DNA from: Actinomycetes bacterium
GTDB lineage: Bacteria > Actinomycetota > Actinomycetes > Propionibacteriales > Propionibacteriaceae
Length of the DNA stretch: 16,726 bases
Direction: 5' to 3'
Assembly (NCBI GenBank): GCA_023436925.1
Contig: JAEZHJ010000119.1
Location: forward strand, 1 to 16,726
In this document: in pieces, positions 1 to 8,995 of the stretch
How positions within the stretch are numbered: position 1 is the first letter of the stretch
How the letters are laid out: every line of letters starts with the position of its first letter
The notes under the pieces: model-generated
The model's input: only the letters and a program-made list of their open reading frames with translations
What the model was told of the DNA's origin: nothing
Databases searched by the model: none
Made by a program: the position numbers and the translations under genes

Positions 1-1
1 G

Positions 2-124
2 GTGACGTTCGCCGCCCGGGCCAAGGGCTCGTACAAGGTCAGTGCGACGTACACCCCGACCTCGTCGTCGGCGACGTACCTGACCGGCGGGACGTCCTCG
101 ACCGTCACCCTCAAGGTCACCTGA
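2..124 (+). CDS. 3' end of an Ig-like-domain surface protein (partial)
   Basis: The frame is open from the window edge to a TGA at 122-124. The 40 visible residues alternate Thr/Ser/Val/Tyr in a beta-strand pattern (GSYKVSATYTPTSSSATYL, then a strand ending VTLKVT). This is typical of the last strands of a bacterial Ig-like (Big) repeat in secreted or cell-wall proteins of actinobacteria. No LPXTG sorting signal or transmembrane tail follows, so if the protein is surface-associated the anchor must lie elsewhere. A GC-rich inverted repeat begins 10 bases after the stop. The fold call is inferred from composition and length only; the true function lies outside the window. Confidence 0.6.
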   Translation: MTFAARAKGSYKVSATYTPTSSSATYLTGGTSSTVTLKVT

Positions 125-133
125 CGCACCAAC

Positions 134-175
134 GGTCCCGGGGCGGGCGGCGCTGACCCGTCCGCCCCCGGGACC
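134..175. terminator. Hairpin between convergent genes
   Basis: The left arm starts GGTCCCGGGG at 134 and the right arm ends CCCCGGGACC at 175. The arms continue to pair imperfectly inward through about 17 positions. It lies 10 bases past the stop of the left partial gene. There is no T-tract, as is usual for high-GC actinobacterial terminators. Confidence 0.6.
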
Positions 176-194
176 AGGTACCGCCGTGCGGCTC

Positions 195-236
195 GCGGAC
201 GCCGTCCGCCGCGCGGCACCCCCGTCTGTGCCGCGC
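195..236 (-). terminator. Two small hairpins after the alpha/beta hydrolase gene
   Basis: GCGGAC (195-200) pairs with GTCCGC (204-209). GCGCGGCAC (211-219) pairs with GTGCCGCGC (228-236). They lie 19-60 bases beyond the minus-strand stop at 255, a plausible terminator position for that gene. Confidence 0.45.
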
Positions 237-254
237 CTCACGTGAGCGCCGTGG

Positions 255-1277
255 TCAGTCCTGCGCGGTGGCGTGCTCGTCGAGGAACTGCACGACTTCC
301 TTCAGGTACCGCTCGCGTGCCGGAGCGGGGGACAGCGCGAGGTCGTGCGCGCCGCCGGGGACGACGACGAGCGTGACGTCCGGGCCCAGGAGCGGTGCCC
401 GCGCGGCGATGTGGGCGACGTCCAGCACGGAGTCCGTGGTCAGCAGCGCGTCGTGCTCGCGGTCGTCGGGGCCGGTGGCGTCCGAGCTCAGCACGAGCAC
501 GGGCGCGGCGATGTGCAGTCCGCGCCCCACACGCGCCTGGCCGACCCGGACCGTGCGGATGAAGGAGGCCCGGGCGGGGAAGCCCTCGTGAGGCTTCCAG
601 GTCAGGTCGAAGTCCCACTCGCCGCCCGTCGCGGCGTGCAGCGCGCGCCCGTAGTGCGGCTTGATGCGTCCGACGACGAGGTCGGGAGCGACCTTCGCGA
701 CCGGGCCCAGCGCATGAGTGAGGAGGTGCCGCTCGAACCAGCTGCCGCGCAGGTCGAGCCACGGCGAGTTCAGGACGAGCGCGTCGACCGCGCCCGGCCT
801 CGCGTCGGCCCACAACGCCGCGACAAGTCCTCCCGTCGAGTGCCCGAGCAGCGCCACGTGCTCGTGGTCCTCGCGCAGCAGCGCGACCGCTGCGTCGATC
901 TCCTGGGCGTACGTGGCGAGCTCGCGCGTGTGGTTGGGCGGTCGGCCCGGCCGGATCGAGCGGCCGTAGTCGCGCAGGTCGAGCGCGTACAGGTCCCACC
1001 CGGCCGCGTCGAGGGCGTCCGCGACGTGCGGGTGGAAGAAGTAGTCGACGAACCCGTGCACGTAGAGCGCGGCACGACGATGCCGCGCGGGCCGGTGCAC
1101 GAGCGTCGCGACCGGCTCGACGCCCTCGCGGGCCGTCTCCGCGTCGGGCGGCAGGTGCAGCGTGCGCGCCACCCACGGTTCCCCGAGCACGTCGCGGCGT
1201 TCGTCGTCCCAGACCGCGGCTCCGCGACCCTCGGCGCTCGTCGTCGCACTCCTGGCGTCGTCCGTCTCGTCAGCCAC
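255..1277 (-). CDS. Alpha/beta hydrolase (serine-lipase / monoacylglycerol-lipase-like)
   Basis: A 340-residue alpha/beta hydrolase of the Hydrolase_4 (lysophospholipase-like) type. It has the oxyanion-region motif YVHGF at about residues 72-76 and the nucleophile elbow GHSTGG with Ser147. A likely acid is Asp282 in TTDSVLDV, and the likely base is His311 in PGGAHD. No signal peptide or membrane segment is visible, so it is probably a cytoplasmic carboxylesterase; the substrate cannot be read from the sequence. The start is GTG at 1277-1275. The AGGAGG (complement of 1293-1298) is 15 bases away, longer than usual, and an out-of-frame ATG at 1285 has the better spacing. The first 20 residues are low-complexity, so the exact start is uncertain. 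It lies 81 bp downstream of the phosphatase gene on the same strand and may be cotranscribed with it. Confidence 0.85.
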   Translation of the reverse strand: MADETDDARSATTSAEGRGAAVWDDERRDVLGEPWVARTLHLPPDAETAREGVEPVATLVHRPARHRRAALYVHGFVDYFFHPHVADALDAAGWDLYALDLRDYGRSIRPGRPPNHTRELATYAQEIDAAVALLREDHEHVALLGHSTGGLVAALWADARPGAVDALVLNSPWLDLRGSWFERHLLTHALGPVAKVAPDLVVGRIKPHYGRALHAATGGEWDFDLTWKPHEGFPARASFIRTVRVGQARVGRGLHIAAPVLVLSSDATGPDDREHDALLTTDSVLDVAHIAARAPLLGPDVTLVVVPGGAHDLALSPAPARERYLKEVVQFLDEHATAQD

Positions 1278-1358
1278 GGGGGCATCGTCGCACCTCCTGC
1301 GGTCGCCCGGCCCGATGAGTGCGGGCGAGCCCTCGGGGGCGTGGCGGCGGGGCGTCGG

Positions 1359-2006
1359 TCAGGCGACGGGTGCCAGGGCGGGACGCGCGGCGAGCTGGCC
1401 CTGGCCGGCCACGTCGTGGGCGAGCGTCGTGATGCGGGCAACCCCGGGCTCGTCGACCTCGACCGTCGTGACGGAGGCGTTCGGCAGGGCGACCAGCCCG
1501 ATCGGCGCGAGCGTCGCCAGGTAGGCACCCAGCGCCAGGCCGTGGCCGACGACGAGCACGTGCTCGTCGGTCCCGAGGTGCCGTTCGACCAGCCGGGCGA
1601 ACACGCTCGTCGTGCGGCGCATGAAGTCCGCAGCGTGCTCGCCGCCGGGCAGCCCGGGGTGGGTGCCGGCGAGCACCTGCCCGACGAGCACGGGCCAGGC
1701 GACCACCGCGTCCAGGCTGCTCTCGGGTCGACGCTCGAACGTGCCGAAGTGGTACTCGCGCAGGTCGGCGTCGGTCCGGAGCCGGACGTCCGGGTGGCGC
1801 CGCAGGAGCTCGACCGCCGTGGTGATCGCACGGCCCGCAGGGGAGGACCACGCGGCGGTGAACGGCGTCGCAGCCAGGTGCTGTGCGGTGGCGCGCACGC
1901 CGGCGCGTCCTTCGCGGGTGAGCGGGGAGTCGCTGCGGCCCTGCAGGATGCGCCGCGCGTTGAAGTGGGTCCGCCCGTGCCGCACGAGCGTGAGTGTGAG
2001 GGTCAT
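1359..2006 (-). CDS. Histidine phosphatase family protein (phosphoglycerate-mutase-like)
   Basis: A 215-residue protein of the histidine phosphatase superfamily, which transfers phosphate through a phosphohistidine. The signature LVRHGRT puts Arg9 and His10 at the N-terminus. Arg59 in SSPAGRA, Glu84 in LREYHFGTFE and His155 in VVGHG complete the usual catalytic set, so it should be active. Its length fits the broad-specificity phosphatase / cobalamin-type branch rather than full-length glycolytic mutase. The substrate is unknown. The start is ATG at 2006-2004, with a modest AAAGGG about 5-10 bases upstream. A minus-strand TAGCGT at 2042-2037 could be its -10 element. The downstream alpha/beta hydrolase may be cotranscribed. 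Confidence 0.88.
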   Translation of the reverse strand: MTLTLTLVRHGRTHFNARRILQGRSDSPLTREGRAGVRATAQHLAATPFTAAWSSPAGRAITTAVELLRRHPDVRLRTDADLREYHFGTFERRPESSLDAVVAWPVLVGQVLAGTHPGLPGGEHAADFMRRTTSVFARLVERHLGTDEHVLVVGHGLALGAYLATLAPIGLVALPNASVTTVEVDEPGVARITTLAHDVAGQGQLAARPALAPVA

Positions 2007-2174
2007 CGTCGCCCTTTCGTCGTCTCGGTCGCTGTGACGCTAGGGGAGTCGGATGGCCGGACGGCGACGACCGCGTGACGTCCCGTCGACGACCGCGCGA
2101 CGCGCGGCTCCCCGGCCGCTGCGCCGCCCGGGTGCGGCCGGTGGGGCCGGCAGCCTCCGGACGAGCGGGGGCCG

Positions 2175-2221
2175 GGGCGGCGGTCAGGCTGGCGGGCGGC
2201 GGTCAGGGGGCAGCGGTCGGG
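2175..2221 (+). repeat. G-rich short direct repeats
   Basis: GGGCGGCGGTCAGG occurs at 2175-2188 and 2194-2207. A degenerate third copy, GGGCAGCGGTCGGG, is at 2208-2221. They lie in the gap (2007-2252) between the start of the phosphatase gene and the end of the tetR gene. No clear tetR terminator hairpin is visible there, and the function is unknown. Confidence 0.5.
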
Positions 2222-2252
2222 CGCGCCGCGGCGGACGGACAGGTGGCGCTGG

Positions 2253-2969
2253 TCAGGCTGGGAGGGCGGCGTCGATCAGGACCTCCGCGGCGCGCCGCGC
2301 GACCTGCGCCGCGTCGCCGCAGCCCGCGATGGCCGCGGTGGTCTGGGCGCCCTCGGCGAGGAGCGCGAGCTGCGAGCCGAGTGACGCGTCGGCGCCTGCG
2401 TCCTGCGCAAGGTGGGCGACGTAGTCCTGGAAGGCCTGCTTGTGCTCGCGCGTGGCGGCGGCGACGGGCGGAGAGGTGGCGCCGAGCTCGCCGAACGCGT
2501 TGACGAAGCCGCACCCGCGGAAGGACTCCTCGGCGAACCACGTTTCGAGGAAGTCGAACACCGCGAGCAGGCGTGCGCGGGGGTCGTCGCAGTTCTCGAC
2601 CGCCTGGGCGAGCCCGGTCTGCCACTGCTGGCGGCGCCAGTCCAGGACGGCGAGCACGAGCTGCTCCTTGCCGGGGAACTCGGCGTACAGGCGCTTGAGG
2701 GAGACGCCGGCGGCGCCCCGGACCTCGTCCATGCCGACGGCCTGGATGCCGCGCGCGTAGAAGAGCTCGGCCGCCGCGGTCACGATCCGCTCGCGCGGGT
2801 CGAGCGGGGTCGGGCGGTCCTGCCTGACGTTCCCGCCGGCGGTCCCTGCCGTGGCCCCGGTGCTGTTCCGGGGGCTCGTCACGGTGCTCGTCCGGGTGGT
2901 GCCGCGGCGCTGGGCGGTCACGCGCGGGGGCATCGTCGGGATGGTCTCCTCGGGTGCCGCGTCGGTCAT
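2253..2969 (-). CDS. TetR-family transcriptional repressor (LmrA/YxaF-like)
   Basis: A 238-residue regulator. The TetR DNA-binding helix-turn-helix is at about residues 58-104 (RERIVTAAAELFYARG, then VRGAAGVSLKRLYAEFPGKE). The C-terminal ligand domain carries RGCGFVNAFGE near 151-161, characteristic of the LmrA/YxaF-type branch. The start is ATG at 2969-2967, because AAGGAAGG (complement of 2978-2985) sits 8 bases upstream. A start at 3053 in the same frame would run through the divergent promoter and operators and has no such site. The first ~50 residues are a Thr/Pro/Arg-rich extension with no predicted fold, longer than usual for the family. It is transcribed divergently from the haloperoxidase-like gene and probably represses both genes through the twin palindromes between them. 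The inducer is unknown. Confidence 0.9.
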   Translation of the reverse strand: MTDAAPEETIPTMPPRVTAQRRGTTRTSTVTSPRNSTGATAGTAGGNVRQDRPTPLDPRERIVTAAAELFYARGIQAVGMDEVRGAAGVSLKRLYAEFPGKEQLVLAVLDWRRQQWQTGLAQAVENCDDPRARLLAVFDFLETWFAEESFRGCGFVNAFGELGATSPPVAAATREHKQAFQDYVAHLAQDAGADASLGSQLALLAEGAQTTAAIAGCGDAAQVARRAAEVLIDAALPA

Positions 2970-3015
2970 CGTCGTCGCCTTCCTTGTCCTGTTCTGAGCA
3001 GTCTCGGCCGAGCCC

Positions 3016-3045
3016 TTGCGCCGAGAACGCTCGTTCTCTAGTGTA
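3016..3045. promoter_or_regulatory. Overlapping divergent promoters of tetR and the hydrolase gene
   Basis: On the plus strand, TTGCGC (3016-3021) and TAGTGT (3039-3044) are 17 bases apart and suit the hydrolase gene. On the minus strand, TACACT (3045-3040) is a good -10 for tetR. The two -10 boxes overlap almost exactly, so polymerases on the two strands would compete. This is inferred from hexamer match and spacing. Confidence 0.5.
3023..3038. promoter_or_regulatory. TetR operator 1 (perfect palindrome)
   Basis: GAGAACG-CT-CGTTCTC is a perfect 7+2+7 palindrome. It fills the spacer of the putative plus-strand promoter and covers the likely tetR transcription start. It has the same arms as the site at 3059-3076, which strongly suggests recognition by the adjacent TetR protein. 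Confidence 0.8.
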
Positions 3046-3058
3046 GGCCACACCAGTC

Positions 3059-3076
3059 GGAGAACGACCGTTCTCC
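3059..3076. promoter_or_regulatory. TetR operator 2 (perfect palindrome)
   Basis: GGAGAACG-AC-CGTTCTCC is a perfect 8+2+8 palindrome with the same core as operator 1. The centres are 37 bp apart. It overlaps the tetR -35 zone and lies in the 5' leader of the hydrolase gene, just before its AGGAGG (3085-3090). Confidence 0.8.
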
Positions 3077-3097
3077 CGGACGCGAGGAGGGTGCACC

Positions 3098-3934
3098 ATG
3101 GGACGCATCAAGGTCGGCACGGAGAACTCGGTCGACATCGAGCTGCACTACGAGGACAAGGGCACCGGCCAGCCGGTCGTCCTGATCCACGGCTTCCCGC
3201 TGGACGGCAACTCGTGGGAGGGCCAGACCGCGGCGCTCCTCGACGCCGGGTACCGGGTCGTCACCTACGACCGCCGCGGGTTCGGCCAGTCGAGCCAGCC
3301 CTCGGTGGGGTACGACTACGACACGTTCGCAGCGGACCTGAACACCGTGCTCGAGACGCTCGACCTCCACGACGTCGTCCTCGTCGGCTTCTCGATGGGC
3401 ACGGGCGAGGTCGGCCGCTACCTCGGCACGTACGGCTCGGCGCGCGTGGCGAAGGCCGCGTTCCTCGGCTCGCTCGAGCCGTACCTCACCAAGACGGACG
3501 ACAACCCCGACGGCGCCGCCCCGGCCTCGTTCTTCGAGGACATCGCCGCGAACGTGCGCAAGGACCGGTACGCGTACTTCACCGGCTTCTACCAGGACTT
3601 CTTCAACCTCGACGAGTACCTCGGCTCGCGCATCAGCGAGGAGCAGGTGCGCCACGCGTGGGACGTCGCAGCCGGGTCCGGCTCGGTCGCCTCGGCCGCT
3701 GCCCCGCTCACCTGGGGCACCGACTTCCGCGCCGACATCCCCAAGATCGACGTGCCCGCCCTGATCCTGCACGGCACGGCCGACCGCATCCTGCCGATCG
3801 ACGCGACGGCCCGGCTGTTCGCCAAGGCGCTGCCCTCGGCGCAGTACGTGGAGATCGAGGGCGCGCCGCACGGCCTGCTCACCACGCACACCGCCGAGGT
3901 CAACGAGGCCCTGCTCGCGTTCCTCGCGAGCTGA
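3098..3934 (+). CDS. Alpha/beta hydrolase, cofactor-free haloperoxidase (non-heme chloroperoxidase) type
   Basis: A 278-residue protein matching the cofactor-free haloperoxidase / perhydrolase branch of alpha/beta hydrolases. It has LIHGFPLDGNSWE at about 29-41, the nucleophile elbow VGFSMGTGEVGRYLG with Ser99, Asp229 in HGTADRILP and His258 in GAPHGLL. The complete Ser-Asp-His triad and the near-standard length indicate an active enzyme. In vivo members are often esterases or lactonases, and the peroxidase activity is frequently a side reaction. No signal peptide is seen, so it is cytoplasmic. The start is ATG at 3098, seven bases after AGGAGG. It is divergent from tetR with shared operators, so it is probably induced by the ligand that releases that repressor. 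Confidence 0.9.
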   Translation: MGRIKVGTENSVDIELHYEDKGTGQPVVLIHGFPLDGNSWEGQTAALLDAGYRVVTYDRRGFGQSSQPSVGYDYDTFAADLNTVLETLDLHDVVLVGFSMGTGEVGRYLGTYGSARVAKAAFLGSLEPYLTKTDDNPDGAAPASFFEDIAANVRKDRYAYFTGFYQDFFNLDEYLGSRISEEQVRHAWDVAAGSGSVASAAAPLTWGTDFRADIPKIDVPALILHGTADRILPIDATARLFAKALPSAQYVEIEGAPHGLLTTHTAEVNEALLAFLAS

Positions 3935-3983
3935 CCGCGCTCGCACCTGCACGGCCGGTTGGCGGCCGCAACGGGTGGAGAAA

Positions 3984-4000
3984 GTCACGCCCTGCGTGAC
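3984..4000. other. Short inverted repeat after the hydrolase gene
   Basis: GTCACGC (3984-3990) and GCGTGAC (3994-4000) form a perfect 7-bp stem with a 3-base loop, 50 bases past the stop of the haloperoxidase-like gene. It may be a weak hairpin or a protein site; no function is assigned. Confidence 0.35.
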
Positions 4001-4028
4001 CAGGTCCACCCACACGACGCATGCAGGG

Positions 4029-4068
4029 ACGACGAGGCCCCCCGACCGCTGTCGGGGGGCCTCGTCGT
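4029..4068. terminator. Bidirectional hairpin terminator
   Basis: There is a perfect 18-bp stem: the left arm at 4029-4046 starts ACGACGAGG, the right arm at 4051-4068 ends CCTCGTCGT, and the loop is CGCT. It lies between two convergent genes and can end transcription from either side. Confidence 0.85.
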
Positions 4069-4074
4069 GTGCGC

Positions 4075-4129
4075 GTCCGGGCGCGGTGCGCTCGCCGTCC
4101 GCGCGAGCGGTGGCGCACCGCGCCCGGAC
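4075..4129 (-). terminator. Second hairpin, directly after the esterase gene
   Basis: There is a perfect 17-bp stem: GTCCGGGCGCGGTGCGC at 4075-4091 pairs with 4113-4129 across a 21-base loop. It begins 6 bases past the minus-strand stop at 4136. Together with the hairpin at 4029-4068 it forms a tandem terminator pair. Confidence 0.75.
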
Positions 4130-4135
4130 GGGTCC

Positions 4136-5413
4136 TCAGGCGGCCTGGCAGGTGACCGTGGCGCCGGCACCCGTGCCGACACCCTGGAACCCGAAGCTCG
4201 TGGACTGCCCGGCCGCGACGTTGCCGTTCCACGGCGCGTTGCGCACCGTCGGCGCCTGGCTCGGACCGGACTGCACGCCGTTCCACGTGTTGCTCGCCGT
4301 GGCACCGTTGGCCAGCGTCACCTGCACGACCCACCCGGACAGCGGCTGCCCGGCCTTGACGTCCACCTGGGCGACGAAGCCGCCCGGCCACTGGTCGACG
4401 ACCCGGTAGGTCGCCGTGCACGCGCCGCCGGGGGCGGGCGTCTCGCTCGGCGTCGGCGTGGCAGTGGGCGTCGGGGTCGGCGTCGCGGTCGGCGTCGGGG
4501 TGGGCGTGGGCGTGGGCGTCGCGGTCGGCGTCGGGGTGGGTGTGGGCGTCGGGTCCGTCAGGGCCAGGTTCTTGCGCTGCACGGACCACTGCGCGCCGTT
4601 CGCGCACAGCCCGCAGCCCTGGCCGGCGAACACGCGGCCCGCGTCGTTGTCGCCCTTGAGCTGCCACTTGACCCACAGCACCGCGGCCCGGCCGAACTCG
4701 CCGCCGTTCGGCTGGTCGTACGTGCCGCCGTGGCCCACGTTCAGGTTGCCCATGAAGGCCGGCAGCCCGGAGGGCAGCTTGCCCCAGTCGTCCATCGCGT
4801 TCGGGTAGGCGATGTCGCTCGGACCGCCGATGAAGTACGCGATCGGGTGGTCGAGCCGCCGCAGCTGGTAGTCGTCGGCGTCGTTGAGCAGGCCACTGCT
4901 GAAGATCATCGTCGTCGTCACGCGCGGGTCGCCGGAGACGGCGTAGGCCTCGATGCCGCCGCACGAGAACCCGGCGACCGCGATCTTGCTGGTGTCGAGG
5001 CGGTCGCGCAGGGGACTGCCGTTGCGCGCGTTCTCGGCCACGGCCCAGTCGATCGACTGCGTGAGCATCGCCGAGCTCGTCGAGCCCGAGCCGTTGGGTG
5101 CGCCGTTGGAGATGACCAGGAACCCGTGCGAGGCGATCTCGCGCAGGAAGTTGTACGCGGACGTGCCGTTCGCGGAGCACGCGCCGTTGCCCCACACGAG
5201 GATCGGCATCTTCGCCGACGGCAGGTTCACGGGCCGGTAGATGGTGTGGTTGGCCAGCGTGCCGGACGTCTCGTAGTCCGCCGGGTAGGGGCCGGAGCCC
5301 CCGGCAGCCGCCGAGGCGGGCGCGGCGACGAGCGTCGTCGCGAGCAGGGTCCCCGCGAGTGCCGTGGCGATCGCGACGGCGCCGGCTCGCAGCGCCCGTA
5401 CAGGTCGTCTCAT
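4136..5413 (-). CDS. Secreted modular alpha/beta-hydrolase esterase with C-terminal CBM2
   Basis: A 425-residue exported protein. It has a basic n-region (MRRPVRALRAG), a hydrophobic core and an Ala-X-Ala cleavage site near residue 35. An alpha/beta hydrolase domain follows (about 40-285), with nucleophile Ser150 in AGFSCGG and candidate partners Asp200 and His228 (VGHGG). A Pro-Thr linker (about 288-329) leads to a family 2 carbohydrate-binding module (about 331-423). The module has Trp342, Trp361, Trp377 and Trp395, and Cys332/Cys422 placed for the usual disulfide. It is likely a cellulose- or xylan-tethered carbohydrate esterase; acetyl, feruloyl or polyester specificity cannot be told. 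The start is ATG at 5413-5411, seven bases after GGGAGG. The longer frame to 5512 has no such site and would bury the signal peptide. It diverges from clpB. Confidence 0.88.
   Translation of the reverse strand: MRRPVRALRAGAVAIATALAGTLLATTLVAAPASAAAGGSGPYPADYETSGTLANHTIYRPVNLPSAKMPILVWGNGACSANGTSAYNFLREIASHGFLVISNGAPNGSGSTSSAMLTQSIDWAVAENARNGSPLRDRLDTSKIAVAGFSCGGIEAYAVSGDPRVTTTMIFSSGLLNDADDYQLRRLDHPIAYFIGGPSDIAYPNAMDDWGKLPSGLPAFMGNLNVGHGGTYDQPNGGEFGRAAVLWVKWQLKGDNDAGRVFAGQGCGLCANGAQWSVQRKNLALTDPTPTPTPTPTATPTPTPTPTPTATPTPTPTATPTPSETPAPGGACTATYRVVDQWPGGFVAQVDVKAGQPLSGWVVQVTLANGATASNTWNGVQSGPSQAPTVRNAPWNGNVAAGQSTSFGFQGVGTGAGATVTCQAA
4427..4552 (-). repeat. Hexanucleotide-like repeat coding the Pro-Thr linker
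   Basis: Near-identical six-base units (Pro-Thr codon pairs, with Ala-Thr interruptions) encode about 42 linker residues between the esterase domain and the CBM2. Such DNA is prone to slippage, so linker length may vary between strains or assemblies. Confidence 0.85.
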
Positions 5414-5710
5414 GGTGCAACCTCCCAGGTGGTGGGGTCTGGCGCGGCGGGGGGCGGCGACGTTGCGCGCCCCGGTGCCGCTGCGCGCCTCCACCGTGGC
5501 CGGGCCGCTCACGGGTGTCGAGCGCTACGCCCCTGCCACGATGAAGAAAATCGATTCGGACGCCGCTGCCTCGACGCCGCTCGCGGGCGCAGGGGCCCGC
5601 GCGGGCCTGCGACACAGGACTGGCGGCGCCGTCGACGACGGGGTGCGAACGTGCGCGTTCGGGGCGGGTCCTGGCCGAGGGTGCCGCAGGCGACCCGGGT
5701 GTGCCGGATG
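5414..5710. other. Divergent intergenic region between the esterase gene and clpB
   Basis: No gene is supported here. The region holds an AT-richer patch with the palindrome AATCGATT (5549-5556), which resembles the CG-centred half-sites of LacI-family operators and may serve the esterase gene. It also holds a 14-bp palindrome, GGCCCGCGCGGGCC (5594-5607). No CebR-like TGGGAGCGCTCCCA site was found. The esterase promoter could not be placed with confidence. Confidence 0.4.
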
Positions 5711-5750
5711 AAGTTGAGCGGCGTAGACTCAACTTGGTCGCGTTGAGACG
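5711..5750 (+). promoter_or_regulatory. HAIR-like HspR operator over the clpB promoter
   Basis: AAGTTGAG (5711-5718) and CTCAACTT (5728-5735) are perfect inverted arms with a 9-base spacer. This contains the TTGAG-N9-CTCAA core of the HAIR element bound by the heat-shock repressor HspR in actinobacteria. A further half-site, GTTGAG, follows at 5742-5747. A possible -10 (TAGACT, 5724-5729) lies inside the element, so binding would block polymerase. Assignment to HspR rests on the known consensus and the clpB context. Confidence 0.8.
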
Positions 5751-5801
5751 AGCCGCAATGCAGAATCGACGATGCGCGAGCCGTTCGCGCTAGGAGGTCA
5801 C

Positions 5802-8414
<2,613 letters not shown>

Positions 8415-8428
8415 CGGGAAGCCTGACC

Positions 8429-8465
8429 CAGCGGCCCCGGGGACGACCAGTCCCCGGGGCCGCTG
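8429..8465. terminator. Bidirectional terminator between clpB and the Excalibur gene
   Basis: There is a perfect 16-bp stem: CAGCGGCCCCGGGGAC at 8429-8444 pairs with 8450-8465 across a 5-base loop. It lies 14 bases after the clpB stop and 12 bases after the stop of the convergent gene, so it can serve both. Confidence 0.88.
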
Positions 8466-8477
8466 TCTGACGTGGTC

Positions 8478-8834
8478 TCAGCGCTTCTCGCAGGCGATCC
8501 CGTCGCGATCGCGGTCCAGGTGCTTGTTGCGCAGGTAGAGAGCGTTGTGGCGCTTGAAGTTGGTGACCTTCTTGGAGCGGCCGCTCACCTTGTCCTTGGC
8601 ATTCTTCTTGCCGACGCCGTGCTTGTACTTCTTGTTCAGCGCCTTGCAGTTCTTGTACTTCTTCACCGTCACCTTGGCCAGTGCCGCCGCCGTTCCCGGC
8701 TCGGCGACCGGGGCTGCGGCCGGGGCGGGCGCGACGAGCGCGGCGGGCGTCGCCACCGTGCCCAGAGCCGGTCCGAGGGCCGACAGCAGGCCGACCACCA
8801 CTGCGCCTGCCACAAGCTTCGAGCGCACACTCAT
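8478..8834 (-). CDS. Small secreted Excalibur calcium-binding-domain protein
   Basis: A 118-residue protein. It has a signal-type N-terminus (hydrophobic residues 7-28), an Ala/Pro-rich spacer to about residue 50 and a C-terminal Excalibur domain (about 55-117). The domain shows the lysine-rich YKNCKALNKKYKHGVGK segment and the Ca-loop-like DRDRDGIACE, with Cys63 and Cys115 in the usual pair positions. Excalibur domains are found on secreted, often cell-wall-linked proteins and resemble EF-hand loops; the partner here is unknown. The start is ATG at 8834-8832, chosen because AGGAGG (complement of 8840-8845) is 5 bases upstream. The longer frame to 9011 lacks one and would precede the signal peptide. 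It is convergent with clpB, sharing its terminator. Confidence 0.87.
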   Translation of the reverse strand: MSVRSKLVAGAVVVGLLSALGPALGTVATPAALVAPAPAAAPVAEPGTAAALAKVTVKKYKNCKALNKKYKHGVGKKNAKDKVSGRSKKVTNFKRHNALYLRNKHLDRDRDGIACEKR

Positions 8835-8995
8835 AACTGCCTCCTCAAGGGTGTTCGCGGCCACCCTAGGGCCCGGCTCGATCGCGCGCTGCGTCCACCT
8901 GACCCGCGGCAAGGTGCGGGCGAGACTTGCGGTCGGACGACGAGCACGCCTGTCCCCGCTGCGGGGGACTGCGAGCAGGACCCTCTGCGGAGGGC

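Noticed and set aside
1278..1285. ATG on the minus strand at 1285 with ideal spacing from AGGAGG before the alpha/beta hydrolase
   Set aside because: It is out of frame with the hydrolase, and its frame encodes no recognisable protein. The GTG at 1277 keeps the domain intact despite the long spacing.
273..2078. Plus-strand open frame of about 600 codons opposite the hydrolase and phosphatase genes
   Set aside because: It is antisense to two well-supported minus-strand genes, has no domain and an arginine/valine/glycine-heavy composition typical of GC-rich shadow frames.
2175..2221. G-rich repeats as a possible attachment site or integron-like element
   Set aside because: There is no integrase, tRNA or inverted partner nearby; the repeats are short and could be chance in GC-rich sequence.
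4427..4552. Possible CRISPR-like or microsatellite array
   Set aside because: The units are codon pairs for Pro-Thr in frame with the esterase, with no spacers, so this is a protein linker.
5594..5607. GGCCCGCGCGGGCC palindrome as an operator
   Set aside because: It is made only of G and C, has no second copy, and such palindromes arise easily at this base composition.
3900..5746. Long open frames on both strands across the esterase gene and its upstream region
   Set aside because: They span terminators, the Pro-Thr repeat and the HAIR promoter zone. Repeats such as alternating Asp-Ala-His are out-of-frame readings of the linker DNA.
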